Shown here: positions 5,100 to 8,520 of the stretch, one piece after another
Layout of the letters: each line of letters starts with the position of its first letter
Position numbering within the stretch: the first letter of the stretch is position 1
Assembly (NCBI GenBank): GCA_003450815.1
Contig: DMES01000032.1
Coordinates: forward strand, 1-8,520
Source: Elusimicrobiota bacterium
Lineage (GTDB): Bacteria; Elusimicrobiota; Elusimicrobia; Elusimicrobiales; UBA9959
DNA length: 8,520 bases
Reading direction: 5' to 3'
The notes under the pieces: generated by a model
What the model saw: the letters and a program-made list of their open reading frames with translations, nothing else
The model's database searches: none
Told to the model about the DNA's origin: nothing
Made by a program: the position numbers and the translations under genes

Positions 5100-6568
5100 T
5101 CGGAAAATGCTTCCACGGTGAAGGTATAAAGTTCAGTTTTAGGGTCTTTCCAGCAATCGCGCGAGAGGCCGGCTTTTTGGGAGCACAGCTCGCCCAGGAA
5201 ATCCTCTTTTTCCGGAATTTGTTCCCAAACCTGTGGCAGGAAAAGGCCGGAATTGTCCCCATTTCTGACCACCACCCCATGTTGGACCGGAGTTATTTTT
5301 TTAGCGGAAGCGATCCGCTCCAGGCGCGAAAGCGCGGAAATCTCTATTTTCACCTCCGGCAACTCCTCTTCGGTAAGGGGCTCAAAGCGTTGGTCGCTGA
5401 AAGCAGCCGATACAGCGGCATACTTAACGGCATCCAGCAGCGCCATTTGCGGCTCAACCGTGCCTATGCAGCCCCGCAGCGAGCCTTTTTTGGTAAGAGT
5501 CACAAAAACCGCCGCGGGCAAATTCATGGCGTAATCAATTTTAGCAAGCTCAGCTTTTGGCCGCGACTCGTCCAGCATCTCGGTGATAACAGCTCTCGCC
5601 GTTTTAAGCAATAGGTCCCTGCGGCCATCGTCGTATATTATTTTATACGGCTCGGCTTTTTCATTTACAATAAATGCGCCCGAGAGATAGCCGACCACAC
5701 GGCCCTTTTCAGAGATTTGAGGAGCCTCATCGTAAGAATCAGCGTATTTCAGGTTTACAAATTCCCCAGCCCCAAGCTGTTTTGCGGCCTCAAGCCCGGC
5801 TGTCATGGCGGCCGAACCACAGGCGCAGGTTTCAAGGCCGGGCACGCCTTTTGACATTAAAACCCGGTCGGTCAATTGGAAATATTCCGGTGACATGGTT
5901 TGCAGGGCCAGAGCCTGGGTAAGGTCAACAGCGCGGGCTGCTTCATGTTCAGGATAATGAGACATATCGGAGGAAATAACAAGCAAAGCTTTGCGGCCTT
6001 TGAGTTTTTCGGCCAGAATCCGGCCGATTTTGAGCAGGTCCGGAAGGTTTTCGGAATTCATAACGCCGGCAACCAGCTTGAACGGCTTTTTCAGCCTGCG
6101 CTGCAGGAATGGCAATTGCACTTCCACCGCGTGCTCACGCAGGTGAGCGTCGGCGTCGTCGGTAAAAAGCGGATCCGTTTTCATCAACCCGCGCGAAAAT
6201 TTTTCATCCACCGGCACGCGCCCTAGCGGTGTTTCATAAAAGCCGGTGGCAAGCAAGGCAACGCCTTTAACCTGTTTTGTATGGCCGGTGGCAAGCATCA
6301 CCACCAGATCGTACCTATCGTCAATAATTTTATAGGCATAGGCGGCAACTCGGCCTGAATAAGGATATCCGGCGTGGGGCACAAGCACCGCCAGCACCTT
6401 GCCGGCGGGTTTAGCTGGTGAGGCCTCAACAAGCGCCTTATCAACAAAAGCTGTCAGCGCAGCCTTATCCGCCGTATAAAATTTACCGGCGAAAGCCGCC
6501 TCGCGTGCGCAAACGTTAACAGCAGCAAAAAAGACGGTAAAAGCCAGAAAACAGATTCTGTTTTTCAT
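5090..6568 (-). CDS. amrB-amrA: MEMO-AMMECR1 fusion (AmmeMemoRadiSam proteins B and A)
   Basis: A 492-residue two-domain protein. The MEMO domain spans about 23-303 and keeps the metal-site residues of the family: His65 in VPHAGYPYSG, His96 in ATGHTKQ, His204 in SSDMSHYPEH and Cys250 in CACGSA. The AMMECR1 domain spans about 308-488 with the signature GSLRGCIGT (362-370) and FEPLTEEELPEVKIEIS. In many prokaryotes these two families occur with a dedicated radical SAM enzyme, found here two genes upstream, in the AmmeMemoRadiSam system; the reaction is not established to my knowledge. The N-terminus MKNRICFLAFTVFFAAVNVC followed by AREA looks like a Sec signal peptide with an A-x-A-like site (VCA), suggesting export. 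No lipobox is evident. I chose the ATG at 6568 because it overlaps the previous stop as ATGA and has AAAGG upstream; the in-frame ATG at 6595 would add nine polar residues before the signal peptide. Confidence 0.92.
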   Translation of the reverse strand: MKNRICFLAFTVFFAAVNVCAREAAFAGKFYTADKAALTAFVDKALVEASPAKPAGKVLAVLVPHAGYPYSGRVAAYAYKIIDDRYDLVVMLATGHTKQVKGVALLATGFYETPLGRVPVDEKFSRGLMKTDPLFTDDADAHLREHAVEVQLPFLQRRLKKPFKLVAGVMNSENLPDLLKIGRILAEKLKGRKALLVISSDMSHYPEHEAARAVDLTQALALQTMSPEYFQLTDRVLMSKGVPGLETCACGSAAMTAGLEAAKQLGAGEFVNLKYADSYDEAPQISEKGRVVGYLSGAFIVNEKAEPYKIIYDDGRRDLLLKTARAVITEMLDESRPKAELAKIDYAMNLPAAVFVTLTKKGSLRGCIGTVEPQMALLDAVKYAAVSAAFSDQRFEPLTEEELPEVKIEISALSRLERIASAKKITPVQHGVVVRNGDNSGLFLPQVWEQIPEKEDFLGELCSQKAGLSRDCWKDPKTELYTFTVEAFSEKR

Positions 6569-7299
6569 ATGTGAATGCCTTTGAAATAAGTCCACCCTAT
6601 TACCCCCACTGAAGTTAGGATGGGAAATGCGAAAGCCTTCAGTGCCTCGTTCCAGACCGGGTAATTCATGTCAATGATCCGTATTACCACGGCCGAACCG
6701 GTAATAAAAATGACCGGCGCAAACCACAGATCACGCGGTATCGCGCCAATGAATTCCGGCTTTCCGGCGATGGCGGAAACAATAATAGCCAGCGACAACA
6801 AGGTCAGCGTAAGGGTGCAGAATTTAAAAGTTAAGCCGCATAAAAACCTCGCTACAGCGTACCAGCAAAAAACTACGCTGAATAATGTCAGAATCATTAA
6901 GATAAGCGGCAGGCCCCACCAGGTTACAGGCAACACGGAATTTTTATTTTTTTTAAAAAATTTCCAGGCCTGCTCCATAGACTCCATATTCTGCGAAAGG
7001 AAGCCCATCCCGCCGGCTTTTGCGCTCAAACCGCCTAAACCGCCGCCGGCGCCTACCTCCGCGATCATCTTCTGTAAAGCTGCCTGTTCGTCATCGTTTG
7101 CAGGTTCATCATCGGCTATACTCTCCCGCGCGGGCCTGGCAAGCCCTTCAAGGCTATCAAAAGAAGCCAGCCGCTTATCCAGGCTTGTTTTATACATCTG
7201 CGTTATTTGCGGCACCATACTTGTAAGCTGTTTCGTCATTACAGTGGTCATACCCAGAGTACCGGCGCCCAACAGAAGAAAAGTAAACATGAATCTCAT
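6565..7299 (-). CDS. Membrane protein of unknown function in the AmmeMemoRadiSam operon
   Basis: A 244-residue protein I do not recognise. It has an N-terminal hydrophobic segment (1-20, uncleaved anchor or signal), an extended soluble stretch (about 22-118) with an acidic patch DDEPANDDEQAA, a glycine-rich run GAGGGLGGL near residue 84, and a basic KFFKKNKN just before the second membrane segment. Four hydrophobic segments follow: about 123-147, 151-172, 187-206 and 222-239. It lies 10 bp downstream of the P-II-like gene and overlaps the MEMO-AMMECR1 ATG by ATGA, so the three genes are almost certainly co-transcribed and the last two translationally coupled. By position it could be a membrane partner, channel or transporter governed by the P-II-like protein and linked to the exported MEMO domain; this is inference only. 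The start at 7299 has a weak AAGAGAA upstream; ATG four codons in is an alternative. Confidence 0.75.
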   Translation of the reverse strand: MRFMFTFLLLGAGTLGMTTVMTKQLTSMVPQITQMYKTSLDKRLASFDSLEGLARPARESIADDEPANDDEQAALQKMIAEVGAGGGLGGLSAKAGGMGFLSQNMESMEQAWKFFKKNKNSVLPVTWWGLPLILMILTLFSVVFCWYAVARFLCGLTFKFCTLTLTLLSLAIIVSAIAGKPEFIGAIPRDLWFAPVIFITGSAVVIRIIDMNYPVWNEALKAFAFPILTSVGVIGWTYFKGIHI

Positions 7300-7309
7300 T
7301 TGTATTCTC

Positions 7310-7618
7310 TTAGTAAAAGCCCACGACCTGGTCTATTTTCTGGATGAAGGCGAAGCCTTTTCCAGGTTTAGCCATGCCCAGTCTGTCAACTACGCCATCC
7401 AGGACGGCTTTGGACTTGCCGGCCTCAGCCACGATAAGTATTATCATTTTTTCGGCTTCGATGAAACTGCCCAGAATGCCCAGCTTTTCCCTTACACCTT
7501 TTCCCCTTCCGTAAAAATAAGTGGCTCCAGGCGCACCCGACTTAAACGCGGCCTCGAGGGCTTTATCACCGTCTTTACGCTGAACAACTATAGTAAGAAG
7601 TTCTTTCCCGGTTTCCAT
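7310..7618 (-). CDS. P-II family-like signalling protein
   Basis: A 102-residue protein with the short P-II fold pattern. A beta strand LLTIVVQRKDGDKAL is followed by APGATYFYGRGKGVREKLG (29-47) in the T-loop region, then the strand MIILIVAE, a helix AVLDGVVDRLG, and the end PGKGFAFIQKIDQVVGF. P-II proteins are trimeric cytoplasmic sensors that bind adenine nucleotides, sometimes 2-oxoglutarate, and regulate enzymes or transporters by direct contact. The T-loop lacks the canonical uridylylation-tyrosine context of GlnB/GlnK, so this looks like the broader P-II-like class, whose ligands vary. The start at 7618 is supported by AAGGAG six bases upstream. It sits between the radical SAM enzyme and the unrecognised membrane protein. 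P-II-like genes often neighbour the membrane protein they control, which makes the 244-residue protein a candidate partner. Confidence 0.85.
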   Translation of the reverse strand: METGKELLTIVVQRKDGDKALEAAFKSGAPGATYFYGRGKGVREKLGILGSFIEAEKMIILIVAEAGKSKAVLDGVVDRLGMAKPGKGFAFIQKIDQVVGFY

Positions 7619-7624
7619 ATCCGT

Positions 7625-7630
7625 CTCCTT
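7625..7630 (-). promoter_or_regulatory. Ribosome binding site AAGGAG for the P-II-like gene
   Basis: A strong Shine-Dalgarno sequence six bases before the ATG at 7618. It is the best-supported start codon in the operon and implies independent, efficient initiation for the P-II-like protein. Confidence 0.75.
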
Positions 7631-7666
7631 TTTAACTCCGTTTAAGTACCGGTTTGTAATTTTATT

Positions 7667-7690
7667 AAAATTTTTGCGGCAAAAAATTTT
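7667..7690 (-). other. AT-rich inverted repeat after the radical SAM gene
   Basis: aaaatttttgc and gcaaaaaatttt face each other with one base between and one bulged base, overlapping the TAA stop of the radical SAM gene. The hairpin is nearly all A/T apart from the tip. It could be a weak attenuator, an mRNA 3' protection element, or a bent-DNA promoter element for the P-II-like gene. I see no clear -35/-10 pair in the 70-bp gap. Confidence 0.3.
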
Positions 7691-8520
7691 ACCATATCCC
7701 CGGAATTTTAGTGCCGTCGTAGGGACAGCGTCCGCCGTTCACAGAGAGCTGATTTTCAAGCACTGCATAGCCATACCGGCGCACCAGCACACGGCCGCAC
7801 TTCGGGCAATAGGTGCTTTCACCCTCATGGCCGGACACATTCCCCACATAAACATATTTCAGTCCCGCCTTAAGGGCCTCGGCGCGCGCCCGCGTAAGCG
7901 TTTCAACCGGCGTAGCCGCCAGATTGTCAAGCCGGTAATTGGGCATGAAACGCGAAAAAAAAAGCGGGGTATCGGAGCCAAGATTTGTTTTTATCCATGC
8001 GATCATTCCGGCCATGCTTTTACTCTCGTCGTTAAGGCCCGGCACCACCAGATTTACCACTTCAAATAAGACGCCGCTTTTTTTCAAGGTCAGAAGGGTT
8101 TCTTTTACCGGCTCAAGGCGTCCACCCACATAAGCGCGGTAAAATTCTGGGCTGAAGCCCTTAAGGTCAATTTTAACAACATCCATATATTTCAGAAGTT
8201 TCAGCAGGGGCTCGCGGTTAATGTAGCCGCCGCTTACCATCACATTTTTAAGCCCTTTCTCCCTGGCTATACGGGCCGTGTCGTACATATATTCGTAAAA
8301 AACCACGGGTTCGGAATAAGTGTAGGCGATGGCGCGCGAACGCGTGGCCAGGGCCCGGCGCACCACGTCTTCCGGCTGCAGGCCCGAGACCTCTTCGGAA
8401 ACCAGGCCGGCGTAGGCGCGGCCGTCGTGCCCGACGCTGACGGAAAGGGCTGCGGGAACGGGAAGTTTTTTTGGGGCCTGCTCCGGGTAGATCTGCGAGA
8501 TCTCCCAGTTCTGGCAGGCG
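7689..8520 (-). CDS. amrS: AmmeMemoRadiSam system radical SAM enzyme (5' end outside window)
   Basis: The last 276 residues are visible; the frame stays open to the window edge. The first visible residues read ACQNWEISQ. QNWEISQ follows the third cluster cysteine in this family, so the first two cysteines of the CxxxCxxC site are just outside. Further on come AIAYTYSEPVVFYEY, VMVSGGYINREPL, the barrel strand VVKIDLKGFSPEFYR, and FFSRFMPNYRLDN. The C-terminal zinc-like module has YCPKCGRVLVRRYGY and a final GRCPYDGTKIPGIW, characteristic of the family. It belongs to the radical SAM partner of MEMO and AMMECR1 and is cytoplasmic by its chemistry. One oddity: the residue before the third cysteine, usually aromatic, is alanine. 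An internal GTG at 8366 is not the start because the conserved domain continues upstream. It is the first visible gene of the minus-strand operon. Confidence 0.92.
   Translation of the reverse strand, partial: ACQNWEISQIYPEQAPKKLPVPAALSVSVGHDGRAYAGLVSEEVSGLQPEDVVRRALATRSRAIAYTYSEPVVFYEYMYDTARIAREKGLKNVMVSGGYINREPLLKLLKYMDVVKIDLKGFSPEFYRAYVGGRLEPVKETLLTLKKSGVLFEVVNLVVPGLNDESKSMAGMIAWIKTNLGSDTPLFFSRFMPNYRLDNLAATPVETLTRARAEALKAGLKYVYVGNVSGHEGESTYCPKCGRVLVRRYGYAVLENQLSVNGGRCPYDGTKIPGIW

Noticed and set aside
6668..7645. 325-codon plus-strand open frame opposite the P-II-like and membrane protein genes
   Set aside because: It is antisense to two minus-strand genes, one a recognised family with a good ribosome binding site; its product has no domain I recognise.

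Overview
The window looks like chromosomal DNA from an uncultured Gram-negative bacterium. Base composition is moderate, genes are tightly packed, and intergenic spots carry degenerate arrays with a 7-nt period. Elusimicrobiota or Omnitrophota would fit the gene set and the repeat style, but no marker gene here settles the phylum; this is an impression, not a demonstration.

Left block (about 1-2210, minus strand): read in transcription order, it holds a polytopic membrane protein with two 4Fe-4S clusters of the NapH/CcoG type, a 64-residue CxxC/CxxC zinc-ribbon protein, and a DsbD_2/SafE-like membrane protein with conserved Cys-Pro motifs. Together they could handle electrons or thiols at the inner membrane. 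Two heptanucleotide arrays separate the genes. Divergent from this block, across only about 20 bp of AT-rich DNA, is a 740-residue plus-strand membrane protein of the spermidine-synthase-like family (2232-4454). Its methyltransferase-like core is degenerate, and a heptanucleotide array is translated inside it. A perfect 15-bp stem terminator follows and probably serves both converging transcription units.

Middle block (4492-5071, minus strand): a decaying toxin-antitoxin island. In transcription order it contains a C-terminal remnant of a DUF4160-type protein, an intact DUF2442 gene, and a CopG/ribbon-helix-helix antitoxin gene overlapping DUF2442 by ATGA. The antitoxin frame is broken after seven codons at an A AAA AAC run; a -1 shift restores a convincing full-length antitoxin.

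Right block (5090-8520, minus strand): an AmmeMemoRadiSam operon. It runs from the radical SAM enzyme (its 5' part lies outside the window), to a P-II-like regulator, an unrecognised four- or five-helix membrane protein, and a MEMO-AMMECR1 fusion whose ATG overlaps the previous stop codon. The fusion begins with an apparent Sec signal peptide, which would put it outside the cytoplasm, away from the radical SAM enzyme.

The most notable signals are: (1) four unrelated-looking low-complexity tracts that all share an exact 7-nt period, two of them within coding sequence; (2) the possible slippery-site frameshift in the CopG antitoxin; (3) the apparently exported MEMO-AMMECR1 fusion co-transcribed with a P-II-like protein and an orphan membrane protein.
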